A DNA stretch of 64,000 bases from Cladopsammia gracilis (GCA_022457155.1 JAJGOT010001019.1:1-64000); one strand, 5' to 3'. Shown: positions 33,176 through 46,717, counted from the stretch's first letter. Numbers and translations are program-made. Notes: generated from the letters alone by a model not told the origin.

Positions 33176-34317
33176 TATATATATAGTTAGCCTTAGCCTA
33201 ACAGCGGCGCCTTCTGAAGACCCTCTCAACAAGCTTAACTAAGATGAAACTTAACTTAGGTGAAAGGTCGGAAGCACAAGAATTAAGATTGACGACCGGG
33301 CTATTTTTTTCAATTTTAGCAATTCTGAAAAGCAGTATTACCCGACCGTCTGCACAGTACATTTAGACCGTACAAAAGTTCACAAAAACAACTTTCTCTC
33401 CGTCTAGAATAACTTTTACGACTATTTTCCGAATAAAATAGAGTTGTTGCTTGTCAAAAAATGCCCGAGAAACTGATTTGCCAAAATACACAAACATATT
33501 TGCATAAGGAGGCGCGAGTATAAATCTAAGTCTTGTTTTGTTTACATATAATCGCTTTTCAATCTATGTAATGAATGAACAAACACATAAAAATGGACAA
33601 CACAATCTTCTTTCGAAAAATTTTATTGAAATCTCATTTAGTTTATGTTTAGAAGCAAAACGTGTACAATTTTCAGCGCATCGAGGCCAAGCCGTGTCTT
33701 CGATGAAATTAAAGAAATTAAAATACAACTGAATTTAAGCTACGCGTTTTAATTTTCCAAAATTAACGAGAACACAAACAAAATGTCAATCACGGATTGA
33801 TATCAAGCTAAATTCCCATCGAAAAATGTAATTTGTTTTACCTTTAAGTCTCTCGGGCGACTACTGTACTTGGGAATTCTTTAAACCTCCGCTTTGGTGC
33901 TGAAATCAGTAAAACGAACCCATCTCTTCGCATTGCTCAAAACATATATAGTTCCTCGAAGCAAGATTTTATCCCTGAAAGCTCTTCTTTTTCCACTAAA
34001 GCGGCTTCTGAGTATCCCTTAATTAGTATCCCTGTCTTGAGTAGCAAACCGAGAAAAACTGCAAGGAAATAACGACTTCAATTCTCCGCTAAACACAACA
34101 AAACAACTGAAGTGTTTACCGAGCTCACGGCTGTGTGGCCGCGCGAAAAACAAAGCCTTGCTTTCAAGATACCGGATGTTGCTCCAACACGGCGGGCGGG
34201 CGGGCGGGCATACACGCGCCCGCGAAACATTCCACTAGCCATGACCATGAAAAATCACGGGCATAGGTTCTATGAGTATGGTGCTCCGGCGGGCCTTCGG
34301 CCCGCGGGCTCCGCTAT
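33176..34317 (+). mobile_element. Helitron-like element R2
   Basis: A 1.14-kb copy of the R family, starting TATATATATAG after host TTAA. The 3' hairpin is GCGGGCC/GGCCCGC with loop TTC. Compared with R1 both strands of the stem changed together, so pairing is conserved. The terminus reads CTAT rather than CTAA. Conserved block CTAGCCATGACCATGAAAAA lies about 70 bp before the end. A GC-rich stretch (GGGC repeats, about 34190-34225) lies inside. No real ORF. Confidence 0.7.
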
Positions 34318-35129
34318 TATTGTATTCTCTTATATTTTAAAGACATTGAACTTTGCGCGAGGGTGTCTAGCAGGTACAAATCTTCAGTATTACCTAACCT
34401 CTAATCATTTTAGGCAGCACACACAGCGAAATCAAATTTGACTTAAATTCTTGTGATCTGTGGAATCGTTTTATTCAAGTTTTATTCAAATTATCATAAT
34501 ACACCTGTAACTATGAAATACTTAATAAACCAAAAAATTAACACTTTTAATATGAGAACGCTGTATAATTATGTATAAAAAGTCAATATCCGACCAAACA
34601 GTCTGGTAAGATTAATATTTTATAAGTTTCATCAGCATAGGCTATAAACGTGCAATGAAGAAAAAAAACATATGTTAAATGTCATGCTTTACGACCAAAA
34701 TTCCATGAGAAAGTTTCTTTAGAGAGATTAATAGGGAATCAAACTGCTGGTGGCTATATTTTAAAGAGTATGTTTGAACTAAGTCGTATTTCAGCTAATA
34801 AGTGTAATAACCCCAATTAGCTTTAGTCGGTTCGCATGTTATCAATCAGTATATACATTCAACCTTGTTCTCGTGCGTCAAGTTATAAAGGGCAAAATTG
34901 AAACAACTAATTTTTACAAAGCTGATGATGTTGAAGACTATCTAGGGAAGAATAAAAGTTTAACTTACTAAAGAATAATAACAAAAACAAGATCAACAAC
35001 CCATTATGAGACTCCTGCATGTAACTTTGAATAACAAATAAAAACATGGACATTTTTAATATGAGAATGCTGTATAATTATGTATGAAATGTCAGAAATG
35101 TCGCCAAGTACATCCGAGTAAACAGTCCA
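34318..35129. other. No gene seen
   Basis: AT-rich. A 40-bp stretch with ATGAGAACGCTGTATAATTA (about 34552) recurs at about 35062. Confidence 0.5.
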
Positions 35130-36250
35130 ATTTTTTAATAAGGTAAAACTTTAAAACAGAATACAATTTTTCTACTATTTTATAGATACGAATTGTATAA
35201 TACTATGTTAACTGACATGAAGTATTCGTTAGGAAACATATGTCCTAATTGAATAGTTTTATTCATATTCATAATTGTGGTGGAACGATATTCAAGCATG
35301 GCCATACTACATTTATTCATAGCCATGGAGTAGATCAAAACGTCCGCAAGACATAACGGTTTGTTTACATTAAGCAATAACAATTTTTTTTTAAAACGTT
35401 GTGTGCTTAAAACTCGGGAAATTTGCGTCATTTACCTATTTTTCCGACGTTTGTAACTTTAAAAAAACTTCGCGAAGATGGTCTATCGAATTTGTTTTGT
35501 TTCAAGTTTGTGTTTCCGAAACCTTTTTATGCAAAAGAAGATAAGTGGTGGCTACGAAATCTTCAAAACACTAGTGAAGCCTTGCATTAATAATGAACTT
35601 GCGACCCTAATTTTAAGTTTTGCGTAAGAATGATATCGATTTTAACAATCGTTTATTAATAAATAGAGATGTTCCTGTTTTTGTTTAAAGCTTTGCTGTT
35701 AAAAATGAAATACACTATTGAATAAATGCTGCAAACCGAAGACAAACCATAGCTAAAGTAAATCGTACCAAATAACTTCGTAAGCAATGAAAAAAAAATT
35801 CAAGGACAATTAAGTTGTTAAAACATCTCCCTGCCGAAAGCTTACCTGTTTAATTAGCACTGTTGTTTTGACATTTGCCGCTAACTTATTCTAAACACGC
35901 ATGCATAATTTTCTAAACAGGTCTGCGTACGGCATACGACTTCTAAAGGTTGTTTTACCGTTTGACAGGAACGATCGCCAAACTGCTATTACTAAGGTAA
36001 GCAATGCATAGTGAATCAAACAAATATGACGATGATGACCAAGTTGTCATCTTTTTGTTGCAATTTAGTTTGAAGTTGATCAAGAAACGTGTTCTAAAAG
36101 CAAGGAGATATTCTAAGAAATTCTAGATATTCGCACTTTTTGGAAATATAAAAGTGACAGAATCTAACACGGGCTTGCAAAATCTCTTAAAGTTTGATAT
36201 ATTCTGGCAGGATCTCGCTTGGTTTCCAAAGATATTTCTAAAGTAAGCCT
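35130..36250. repeat. Large direct duplication, copy 1
   Basis: Aligns over most of its length with 37850-40800 once insertions are removed. Shared landmarks are ATATTCAAGCATGGCCATAC, GAAGATGGTCTATCGAATTT, the ACGATCGCCAAACTGCT area and GGATCTCGCTTGGTTTCC. No coding region. This copy lacks the two insertions found in copy 2. Confidence 0.75.
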
Positions 36251-37849
36251 TTAAATGTTTCGTTTTGCCAGAAATAAATTGTATTTTTGCAAAGGAAACA
36301 GTAAATAGCGATCTTATTACTATGAATTAATTGTTATTTATGGAACCGCGCGTGGAAATTTTTTTCCAGTGGCTCGCAAACTGTCTGCCAACATTTTACT
36401 CTTAAACGAAAAAATGCCAATTAAAATTTCCTCATTTTACTGTCCGAAGCAAAGCATCGCGGAAATTTCTACACACGCCTTGCTTCTTTCAGTCTTGCGA
36501 ATAAAATTTCGGCGCAAATTAATTTCCTCCGACATTTTGCTGGTTTCTTGTAACAGAAAAACTAGAAAAGCTTATAATAGCAAAACAGAGACACTTGAAT
36601 AGGCATAAAAAATTTTATTTTCGAGAATACGTAAAATACAAGGTGATAAAAAACTGTTTATCCTTTTCCAGGAGCTTTTCGTATAAATGGCTTTCAGACG
36701 GACTCCTCATTTTGTCTAACAGTTTCTATTGACGAGAAAAATTATTTAGCTTATTACTCTTGATTGTAGTTCCATGTGAGAACACTTCCAGAGCTGTGTT
36801 TGCGTTTTTATTTATTAACCAGCACACAGAGATCTCCCCAACGCAGTTTTAGCAAGTTTATTCAGTTAAAGCTGCTGTGGATTATCAATCCTGAAAGATA
36901 AAAATAAGGATCGTAGTATTTTGTCATTGTCGTTTTCATCATTGTTGTATAGTTTAAAAAACGAGCAGTAGTGTATTATCAGGTTTAAAAACTCGGGGCG
37001 AAGCCGAGAGTTCTTACACCTGATAATACACGTGCTGCGAGTTTTTTGAACGGCTTTAAAAACATTCTTTCAAAAGCGTGTCCCTTCGGAATTAAAACAA
37101 TTGCGCTTTTGTGCAAAGGGGAAATTAGCATACGAGAAAAACAAGTAGACTAGACTGATTAGCATGCAACACATGTGCCACGTCTTCGACGAAGTGACCA
37201 TTGCTTCCCGGCTCCTGTCGAAAGTTTTGGGATTTTATAGTTCTAAGGGAAAAAATCTACTGAAAAATGCTATACTAAAGTTGTCAGGTACGGTAGATAA
37301 AACGGCTGACAATTTTTTTTTTCAGAGGTAGAGAACGAGTAGAAATAAGCAGCTTGCATCTGCGAACCAGTCGCTTACCTGGCAATTTAATAGAGGGCGC
37401 TGGTGTCATTCAAATAACGGCTCACTTGTTAAACTGTTGGTTGTTTATTTTGTTGAGAAGATGCCAAATAGAATGGCGAAAGACCAGATTTCGTAAAACA
37501 GTACTGCACAAAAATATTAAAGTCACCATTTGTTGCACTAAGAATCCTGAACAATTACTACCCATATCAGTAATCTTTATATAAAGATTACGTGTGATCT
37601 TAATATAAATATCACGGTCATTTTAAAATCATTCTCATTGAAAATTCAGCGATAATTGCATTGTTTGCCCATTCAGCCCCGAACTCCCCTGTGACTGAAA
37701 TCAAAGCCGCCACCAGGCTTTTCATAATGACCGTAGATTACCAGGTATAAAGGCTCATACACATGATCGATTTGCGTCGTGTGATTGGCTGATACGCTCA
37801 TGAATTATTAATGAGTTTTTGAAATGGCGGTTAAACAAGCAAACTTAGG
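36251..37849. other. No gene seen; one hairpin
   Basis: A foldback at about 36965-37045 has arms GTGTATTATCAGGT/ACCTGATAATACAC around a GCGAAGC core. Open frames are short. Nothing is recognised. Confidence 0.5.
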
Positions 37850-40800
37850 TTCTTTATGTTGAGGTAAAACTTCAAAACAGGGTACATTTATTCTACTATT
37901 TTATAGATTTAATAGAAGTATTCCGTTATGAATAAATAATTTTATCAGCTAATTATAGTGCAACGATATTCAAGCATGGCCATACTACAGGCAGTAGATC
38001 AAAGCGTCGCAAAACATTAGACACGCCCAACACTAGGCACCACTTGCAAATACTCACTAACTTAGTTTAAAACAGAAAGAAGCAAGCGAAGTACCAACCT
38101 CATTGTCTTCGATTTCAATGGTTTATTCAGCATTTTCACTGGCTAAAGTTTGAAATATTTGAACAATTCTACAATACTAATTATGTTCCTTCACACAGAA
38201 AATAACACTATCGAATATATGTCATTCTAACACGACTTAAGGCTATTGGTCCAATAAAACGAGACGAAATCGTATTGGTAAAATTCTGTGGATTGGGGTG
38301 ATAATTTACAATTTTGAGTACAATTAAAAACCCAATTTTCTGTTTTCTGGTATCTCTATTCATAACGTCACGACGCGATGTCCAAACGTCAAACAAAATG
38401 TCGTTTTGAGCTGTTTTTGGCAGGTGATAGTTCGTCAAGTCAAACAATTCGATTGACTTCAGTTCTCTCTTTAGTATAATTTTTCAAAACTGAGCTACTG
38501 TCAAGTTTCATGATTCTCAGATATTGCTTCCTGCTTTTAAGTCGTCAATATAACGCGTCATATATAGTCGTTTTGCCGTGGCAAAAACCAGCAACACAAC
38601 GCAACGATCTTACTTTATCGAAAGTTAAAGATAACACGAGTTTAACTAGAAGAGCATTTTTTGTTTGAGCTGTTTGTTGACATCGAGCGATCACAATTTT
38701 GAAAAGGTTTTCGCAGTTTGCAACTTTGAAAATCGTCGTGAAGATGGTCTATCGAATTTGTTTTGTTTCAATGAACAATTTATGGCGTGCAGAGTTTGTT
38801 TGTGTTTTCGAAACCCTTTTATGCAAAAAAGATATTAAGTGTATGATGGCTGCGAAATCCTCAAAATGTACTTGTCAAACCGTGCATTAATTATCAACTT
38901 GCTCTAATCTTACGTTTTGCGTAAGAATGATCGATTTTAACAATCCTTTATTAATAAATACAGACCTTCTTGTTTTTGGTTCGAAGCTACGCTGTTAAAA
39001 ATGAAATAATAATGATTAAATGCTGCGAACTGAACACTAAACCAAAGCTGAAGTAAATCGTACCAAATACAGTGGAACCTCGATTTAACGAAGTCGCTGG
39101 GGACCAGCCAAATTTGTTCGTTAAATTGAGGGTTCGTTATATCGAAGGACAAGTTGTTGAACCATGTCACCGCCGAAAGCGTACCTGTTCAATTAGCACT
39201 GCTGTTTTGACATTTACTGTTAACTTACTCTAAACAGGCATGCATAATTTTTTTAAACAGGTCTACAATAGAGTCTGCATACGGCGTAGGTCTTCTAAAG
39301 GTTGTTTTCCCGTTTGACAAGAACGATCGCCAAACTGCTGCGATGACTAAGGTAAGCAATGCATAGTAAATCAAACAAATATGACGATAATGACCAAGTT
39401 ATCATCTTTTTGTTGCAATTTATTTTGAACTTGATCAAGAAACGTGTTCTAAAAGCAAAGGGGATATTCAAAGACAGCACAATTCTGAGGAAAATTTGAA
39501 GTTTTTTTGACATTTTTTGGATACATTGCCAGGATCTCGCTTGGTTTCCGATGATATTGCAAAATATTAACCCTATCCAGACCGGGCTTTTGTTGACCGT
39601 CTGGGACCGGGGGGTGCTCCAGTAGCCACTGCTATGTAACGTTGAAACCGCTTTTGCTATGGACACCAAATTTACACGGGATAATGTTGTCATAAATTCT
39701 AGTAACTACAGATATTTTGGTGTCATAATGACTTAACGTGACGTCATTATGACGTCATATAGTCGACTTTATTGGCTAAAACAGTCTCATCAATATTTTC
39801 TCAATTTCGAACATATAACAACAAGACTTTAACAGCTACCTATTTGATAAAAGTCTTATGTTTGCTAACACTGTTGGTGTTGTTAACAATAACAGTGACG
39901 TTATTATGACGTCATATACAATGAAATAACCAACTGAAATGTTTTACAAGGCATAACTCTGAAACAAACGGTAGTGTTCATACTAAACTTTCATATATTG
40001 ATGTAGGAGTAAAAGTTAATGAATTCGTACACTTTGTTGCTATGGTAACAACAAGTGACGTCATAGAAGTGATGTGTACATTTTCTTAAAAACTGGAACA
40101 GTTATGCAAATTATGGCTTTTCATGCACCCAATGAATTCAAAAAAGCTTTCTCAAGTGAAAAGGACGTTTTTATGATATTTTAACAATAAATGTTTAGAG
40201 ATAATATTAATGGAATTACACAGACAGGTAATATAGTAGAAATAAATTTCCCATTTTATTGTCCGCCATCTTGGATCCGCCATCTTGAATTAGTCCAAAC
40301 GTGTTTATTTCGCAAAATATGAACAAATACTAAAACTATAGAGAGAAACGACCTTTAGTAAAACTTCGATCCGCCATCCTGGATTTTGACATTTCATATT
40401 CCTGATTTTCCTAAAATTACTGTTAATTAACCTTCATTAATAAACAATTATACATAATTTGATCAATTATCGCTAAATTAAGTGGAAAATATTAATTGAA
40501 TAAGAAAACTTTGAAATAATCTTGATTAAAGCGAAAAATGCTAATTTTGTAAAACATAGGTGCCAAAAAGCGGTTGCTATGGAAACGTCAATATCGGTGG
40601 ACAAAGGACGCTAACAGGAAAATGTTTCCAGATAAATGTTAAGAAAATTCACCAAATTTGGTGGTCATGGCATCGACCGTTTTGAAACGGCACAACTTCA
40701 AAGTTCGAGCGGGCTCCAAAAGCCCCCTCCCCCCCGGTCTGGATAGGGTGAAAATATAAGCTTTTAAATTGCCGTGATTCCACAAGGCAAGTTTCCAACT
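37850..40800. repeat. Large direct duplication, copy 2, with two insertions
   Basis: Second copy of the 35.13-36.25 kb block. It differs by a short insertion at about 39069-39150 (starting CAGTGGAACCTCGATTTAAC, a pogo/mariner-type end) and a 1.18-kb TIR element at 39568-40750. After the latter the alignment resumes (AGCTTTTAAATTG). Confidence 0.7.
39568..40750. mobile_element. Non-autonomous TIR element with 7-bp duplication
   Basis: Flanked by AAAATAT (39561-39567 and 40751-40757). The ends share CCCTATCCAGACCGGG in inverted orientation. The 7-8 bp duplication suggests hAT-like mobilisation (inference). No ORF. The first 500 bp hold four TGACGTCA octamers (39739, 39750, 39907, 40056). The paralogous empty site is near 36.23 kb. 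Confidence 0.75.
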
Positions 40801-41639
40801 GTGTTACAAAGTTGTCAAGTCATTTCCAATGGAACCGGTCACCTTGGAGTTACCAGTCGAAATCAGTGTCTTTGTTTGTCACTATGGTAACACGACAACT
40901 TTCAAAAAGAATAACAATGCAATTTACGACGTTGGAAAGCATTGTTTAGCCGTTGTAAATCTTAACCCATTTAGCCTTGACCAATCATATTTCAACACTG
41001 AAAAGCTGTTTTCTTCTTGTGGGTTATTTTTTAAAGCACATGTGGGAAAGCTTGGGAAATGTAGGCTCACTACTGCAAAGGTCAAAAGGTGTAAGCGATA
41101 AAACGTCGCAGCGCTGAATTGTTTTTCATTCGCAAAAATAGAAGTGTTTCCAAGGTAATTGGTTTTACTTTTCTCATTTCAACTGTCATTTGCGATTTTT
41201 ATTCCCGCATTATTCGATTTCATTACAAACTTTATATGCCGTTCAGCAATGTACATGTTTACCGTTGTTCTTGTTTTAGTTTCGATTGCATTCAATCCGT
41301 TCAGATTGTTCAGCGATCTAGTTAAGCTTCATTTAAACTTTTGGTATTTTTAGTGTCTTTGTTTATAAAGGCGGATTTCCACTAAATTTTTACGTACGTA
41401 AAACGGGCTTAAATAAAACGCCCATAAACAATTTCCACTGTTTCGTAAAATGGAACATGTTCCTTTGCATTTTTACGTCCGTTAACTTTTCCGTTCGCTT
41501 GGTTTTGGCGTCAAAAGTTTCTTGCCTTCTGGGCTTAAGCAAAAAGAGCGCGTGAGTTTGAATTGCCTGGACTTTGTGAGAAAAAAATGGCAGCGGCCAT
41601 AAACAAACGTTGCTTCTTCCTATTCAATTATATTGACGA
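40801..41639. other. No gene seen
   Basis: Open frames at 40829-41101 and 41119-41353 have no recognisable domain and lack splice support. Confidence 0.45.
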
Positions 41640-42360
41640 CTACTCGCACCATCCCTTTAGCATCAACGTTAAACGCATTATACTCAGAAATTCCCAGATC
41701 CCGAAATGCGAGAGATTTTTCAACACTCGCTTCTTGTAGCTTATAGACTTGACTGCAACCATAAAGACATGCATTGCACGCAGCTAGTACTTCATCTGGT
41801 GAACAGCCTGGTTCTTATAAGTGCGACCAATGTCAGAGGTCACCACATCACATCGTACACTGCCATCCGTGGCCCCATAGACTCCTACACCATCACAGAT
41901 CATTGTACTTGTTCTACTGCCAACCTGATATACATGTACTGCATATCATGCCGACGTTGCCCCTTACTATACGTAGGTGAAACAGGACGCAGTCTGAAAG
42001 AACGTTTTGGGGAACATCTTCGCAGTATACGGAACAAGACACCTGGGCTTCTTGTGGCCGAGCATGTTTCATTCGCTGGCCATACAACTGACGATGCCAG
42101 AGAGGTGTATGAAATTTCGGGGAAGTAACTTTCGCCGGAAGCAACAGGAAATGGAACTCATGTTCAAACTAGGAACAATGCAGCCACGTGGGCTTAACAT
42201 TCTTTTTAATTTTTTTGTAATATTCGCACGTGCACGCGCGCTTAATTGTCCGTTTCTGGCGCGCGCTAACTTTTAAATTTAAATTTACATTTAGTGGTGT
42301 TACACACGCGGTTTTCAAGTTACATTAAAGTAGGGTTAAAACCCGAAACGTTTGCATATT
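41640..42360 (+). pseudogene. Penelope-like remnant (PLE2), GIY-YIG region
   Basis: A decayed C-terminal part of a Penelope-like polyprotein. SHHPFSINVKRIILRN (about 41649) is the linker that follows the reverse transcriptase. A Cys cluster (YKCDQCQR) follows in another frame, then the nuclease core: ANLIYMYC, LLYVGETGRSLKERFGEH and a short remnant, with a stop at 42126-42128 and continuation in a shifted frame (about 42120-42190). At 42332-42347 the tail has GGGTTAAAACCC then GAAA, the hairpin seen at the other PLE ends, minus a recognisable CTGANGA. At least three frame breaks. The reverse transcriptase is absent. Confidence 0.7.
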
Positions 42361-43245
42361 AAAGTATTGACACTTCAAGAAATTCAAGAACATTCTTACT
42401 AAGTACTCAATCCAAAGTGTCACGCATCTCAGCGACTTTATTACTCGTGCCGGTACGGCAACGAGTCAAGGAATGACCTGCGTTTTTCTCCTTTTCCTCC
42501 GTGTTTTCGTATCTACTTTTGTGCTTTGCGATAGATCTGGGTACGAGGATACGCACGCATGCACTGCGAGAAATTTTGAGCCCACGGTACTTGGGATTCG
42601 GTGTAACTGGCGTCGTTTTGCAAGCCTGTAGCGAAACAAATTTGGGTTTTATTGTTTGTTGCTGTTTACTCGTGACGGATATGGCAACAAGGTAAAATTT
42701 GCCCTCCGTTTTTCATTTTATTCTTTTTGTTTTCGTCTCTTATTTGTGCATCGCATTAGTTCTGGGTACGAGAATACGTACGCATGCAAGCAGAAGCGAA
42801 ACTAATTTTGGTTTTATTTGCCTGTTGTTGTGTTACTTAAGTGTTCCCCGCGAGTTACGTACATTATTGGTACGAGTATAGGCTACGGGTAGCCTTTTGT
42901 TGTCCTATTTCGTTGGATGTGTAAACAAAGGCCTGGTCGTCCAAAGCGAAAGAAAGAGCGGATTCATCGCGTTGAAAAACTGGAAAGATCGCTGGATTTA
43001 AGCGACGACGAACATTGTTTTATGATTGCACTCCAAAATCCTGCAGAAGAAAATGTTAACAATATCAACAGTTAGTTCATTAAATCGAAAATCGTCGCCA
43101 CAATGATAGTCGAAGGACTTTTTCCTTTTTTTGTTTCCATTCCTTTCTTTTATTTTATATTGAAATTTTTGTTATTAGTTTTCATTATCAGAATGTCGTA
43201 GGACACCCCAATCGCCTTCAAGTCAAAAGTTGACGATTTGCGGGA
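42361..43245. repeat. Imperfect direct repeat; otherwise no gene
   Basis: About 42527-42700 and 42757-42860 share CTGGGTACGAG, ACGCATGCA and GCGAAAC. The repeat may be terminal sequence of the neighbouring Ty3-like element, but LTR ends (TG...CA) could not be placed. No coding region is seen. Confidence 0.4.
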
Positions 43246-43269
43246 CGGATGCCTCATCGCGCACTCCAA

Positions 43270-44395
43270 ACAAGTCCTCAGCATGTCAAAGCCAAAGCCA
43301 TGTCCTCAAGCAAAAGTTGTCAGTGCGTAAAAAACGGATTTTGGCACGTCGAGTTAGATGACGAATCAAGCTATCTAACTATCTTTCGAAGCCCTTTGGT
43401 CGCTACCATTGGTTTAAAATCACCTTTGGCATCTTACCTGCACCTGAATATTTTCAGCATCGTTTAGATCAAGCTATAGAAGGCCTCTATATGCTCTATA
43501 TGCGCACGGTTGCAGATAACATTCTTATCTCCCGTTGAAGGTGAAACTGTGGAAGACGCCGTAAAAGACTATGACAAGAAACTGCACACCCTCCTTGAAA
43601 GGTGCTGAGAAAAGGGGCGTGAAATCGAGCAAAGAGAAGTTTAAGTTTGACAGAAATCCCGTACGTTTCCCCTGGATCCATACAAAATAAACGCAATACA
43701 GAAAATAATTCGACCGACAGACATGTACAGCGGCTAGTTGGTCGAGCCAACTACCTGACAGGATATTTGGAGAAGTTAGCGGATATCTGCGATTCCTTTT
43801 GACAGCTGACCCGCAAAGACGCTGATTGGCATTGGAGCGAAGTCCATGAGATAACTTTTACAATAATCAACTGAAAAGTAGCCACCCAAGCACCTTTCAT
43901 TGAAACACTTCGACCCCGCCCAAGATACAGTGCCATAATGTGACGCCTCAGACACTGGTCTTGGAGCCACACTACCACAAAATGGCCAGGTAGTGGCCTA
44001 CGCGTCACGATCTCTGACAGATACAGAGCGGAACTATGTTCAAATCGAGAATGAGTTGCTGGCCATTGTATTCGGAACAGATAAGTTTAACCAGTACACC
44101 TATGGTCGCAAAGTCTTCGTCGAAAGTGACCATAAGCAACTAGAGGAAATTTACTAGAAGCCCCTCGCAGAAAAGCGACCTCGAAATTGGATCAACACAT
44201 GTACCTAGCGGAGTGTACCTAGCGGTCACAGTCGAACGGCATGGCCGAAAACGCAGTCAAGACCATCAAGAGATCCATCAAGATAATCAACGAAGATGGA
44301 ACAGACCCTTGACTTGCAATCCTCGACCACAAATACACGCCCACAGAAGGCATGAACAGTTGTCCTGTGCAGCGGCTACTCTCAAGTAGTTTTAA
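43270..44395 (+). pseudogene. Ty3/gypsy-like pol remnant
   Basis: Fragments in the usual pol order, but out of frame with each other and with gaps. The reverse transcriptase palm is around 43330-43490 (GFWHVELDDESSYLT; the catalytic YxDD reads VADN at about 43510). An RT/connection segment extends to about 43720. An RNase H segment is at about 43965-44155 (ASRSLTDTERNY, ENELLAIVFG, SDHKQLEE). A piece of integrase C-terminus is at 44225-44390 (NGMAENAVKTIKRS, EGMNSCPVQRLL). Multiple stops. The active-site Asp pair is altered. A TTAA-type MITE starts immediately after at 44398. This is an old, inert copy. Confidence 0.75.
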
Positions 44396-44397
44396 AA

Positions 44398-45018
44398 GGC
44401 CTGGGTCAAAGGCTTTAATCAGGAAAAACAGTTTCTTCGTGATAAATTTAACACAGTGCATGTAATCGAAATTTGGCACATGGAAAGGTCTTATCGTCCT
44501 TACATTTTTAAGTATGGTAAGCTTTCCCATAAGCCACGTGACATGTCACGTAGCCATTTTTCTTAAAATAGCAAATATTTGAGGAATTGCCGTCGGGTTT
44601 AAGAGAAAACATTAAATATAAACGCCTTTCTGATGCAGATTAAATATTTCTCCAAAAAAAAAAATTGTGGGGACAAAAGTTCTTTTTAAGTCCAAAATTC
44701 AACCTTTGATTATCTATAACTGTAATTTTAAAACTCGAGGACAATTATTCCAAACGTAGAAGGTTAGATATGTTAAACCTCCATTAGAAAAGCTAATTTA
44801 TTCAACTATACAAAGAAAATTCGCTGGCATATCGCCGGTTTGCTTAATTTTTAAATTTTGATCACGTGACTTGTCACGTGACCAAACTTCTACGTTAAGG
44901 CAGAAGAAAACGTCTAGATTTACATTCAGGGAAAATTTCAACCTGAGCCGGTTTAGGCAATCTAGCCGAAGATATTAAGTGTCAACCGTATTTTCGGAAC
45001 AGACTTTAAACCCAGGCC
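44398..45018. mobile_element. TTAA-type MITE, copy 2
   Basis: A 621-bp homologue of 6917-7572, on the opposite strand relative to internal landmarks, ending CCCAGGCC then TTAA. The left flank is TTTTAAAA. It contains the same CACGTGACATGTCACG (44535) and CACGTGACTTGTCACGTGA (44864) blocks. It lies at the 3' end of the Ty3-like remnant. Confidence 0.75.
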
Positions 45019-46717
45019 TTAAGAGGCAGTCCGTGTAAATTTCGACCACTCGATGTGGATCGATATTCCGATTTCCTTCAAACTTTCTGCACGAAACAAG
45101 GTTGATATAGGATAAACGAAAATACCTTTATTTTGTTTCAAGACTTCATAAGACTCGACATTTTGAGGCGAATGTCATTGCCACCCGAAACCCTAGAAAT
45201 GGACCTTTCACCAAGCTGAAAATACCCCATATTGGAATATTTGGTGCCGAGCGTATATTTATTCGTAGAGGCTTAGATTTTTACCAGCAAAGGATGCATC
45301 CTATTACTTCACAAAAATGGTAAAAGAAAGTCAAACTATTTAGAATTGATCATCTAATAACAACTCAAACAGATCAAAGTCAACAGCCCGTTCACGAAGA
45401 CGGCCAAGACGTGCAGCAAAATCTAAATTTATCAAAATTCTGACTTACTCTGAAAATCACATGTATTTTTATAAAGAGTACTAGAATAGTGTTTTTAAAC
45501 TGCGGAATAAAGTTTAGTGTATCTTTATTATGCGAAGAGATACGGTTGCCACAATTTTTGAACAAAGCTACAATTAGGCGACTCCTGTTGTGTGACAGAA
45601 ATTTCATCCCAAGCGCACAAATTTCGACTTTTTTGCCTTTCCCACAAGTTAGAATTCACAAATATGATTTAAAAGCGTAAAACGTTAAAATCATACCTTA
45701 AATGTTCCACAATTTTTCTTCCACTGCGTCATTTTACAGATTAACTGGCAGCAAATTTGAGATGGTCGTGTCACTGATGCGTTAAGTTTGGTCACGGTTT
45801 TCTTCAGCGGAATCCAAGCAGCGGTCATGTTAGCTAAAAACCTTAACATCTCCGCAAAGTTCCTTGAAGTTAGTGTTGTTATTTAAACGAACATTCTTCC
45901 GACCGAGAAATCACCAGCTGCTGATAAAATAAAGAAGTTTATATCGAACCAAAGACTTTTCAAATCGTCCATCTTGATTTTCAAATAAATTACCGCTGAC
46001 CGGAACAGCAATCTGGTCTGATCCGGAAATGAGTTCGACTGCTTGAATAGCAATCCAAGGCGATGTGTTCAAAATAACGGTGGCAAAGACAGTTTTTTTT
46101 GTGAATATTCTTTGAACAAAGTGTGCAATAGCTATCACTTTTATCACAAACGTTCAAGCAGATCGACTGCATGAATAAATAATCTCTATAATTTAGGTAG
46201 GTCGTGCAACTCCGCTCCGTATTGTCCAGTTGTGGACCCCCGTCACGTAACACCTCCCCAGACGGGGGTCCATAACTGAACTACGCTCCATATTGAGATG
46301 TAATGATTTTTCACACGATAAGACAGTCCCGTTTATTTTGCTATAACACAAGGGGCAAAGGTGTCAAATTTGACTTGGCTGAGATCAGGCTCTCTTCTTT
46401 GGGTTTCCCGGGAGGGCGACAAAACTCAAAGCCCACCGGGAGGCCGTTTCGTATAACTCACTTTATGCGCGTTATTTCGCGCGAAACCCAAACAAGAGAT
46501 CTTGCTATAACATGAACAATCAAACGTTCCCGCTGCTTTCCAGTCTTTTCCCATTAAATAAGCGATATGTTTGTAGATTCCGTTACTACTAGTCATATAC
46601 GGTGTTGCAAGGGGACCCGGGCGGGGAGGGGAGAAGTAGTCTCTTGCATTCAGTGTGAAATAATTTTAATTTGTTAGGACAAAAGCAACAGTTGTTTGTG
46701 TGAGAGAAAGGTATCAT
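45019..46717. other. No gene seen; short foldback
   Basis: AT-rich. Around 46210-46290 is an inverted repeat (CAGTTGTGGACCCCCGTC / GACGGGGGTCCATAACTG). No recognisable coding sequence. Confidence 0.5.

Noticed and set aside
34112..34441. Open frame across the end of R2
   Set aside because: Runs through R2 terminal sequence into flanking DNA; no domain, and not conserved in R1 or R3.
43270..44395. Intact retrotransposon or endogenous retrovirus
   Set aside because: Fragments are out of frame, the RT active site is altered, and no LTR pair or envelope gene is visible; it is a decayed Ty3-like remnant.
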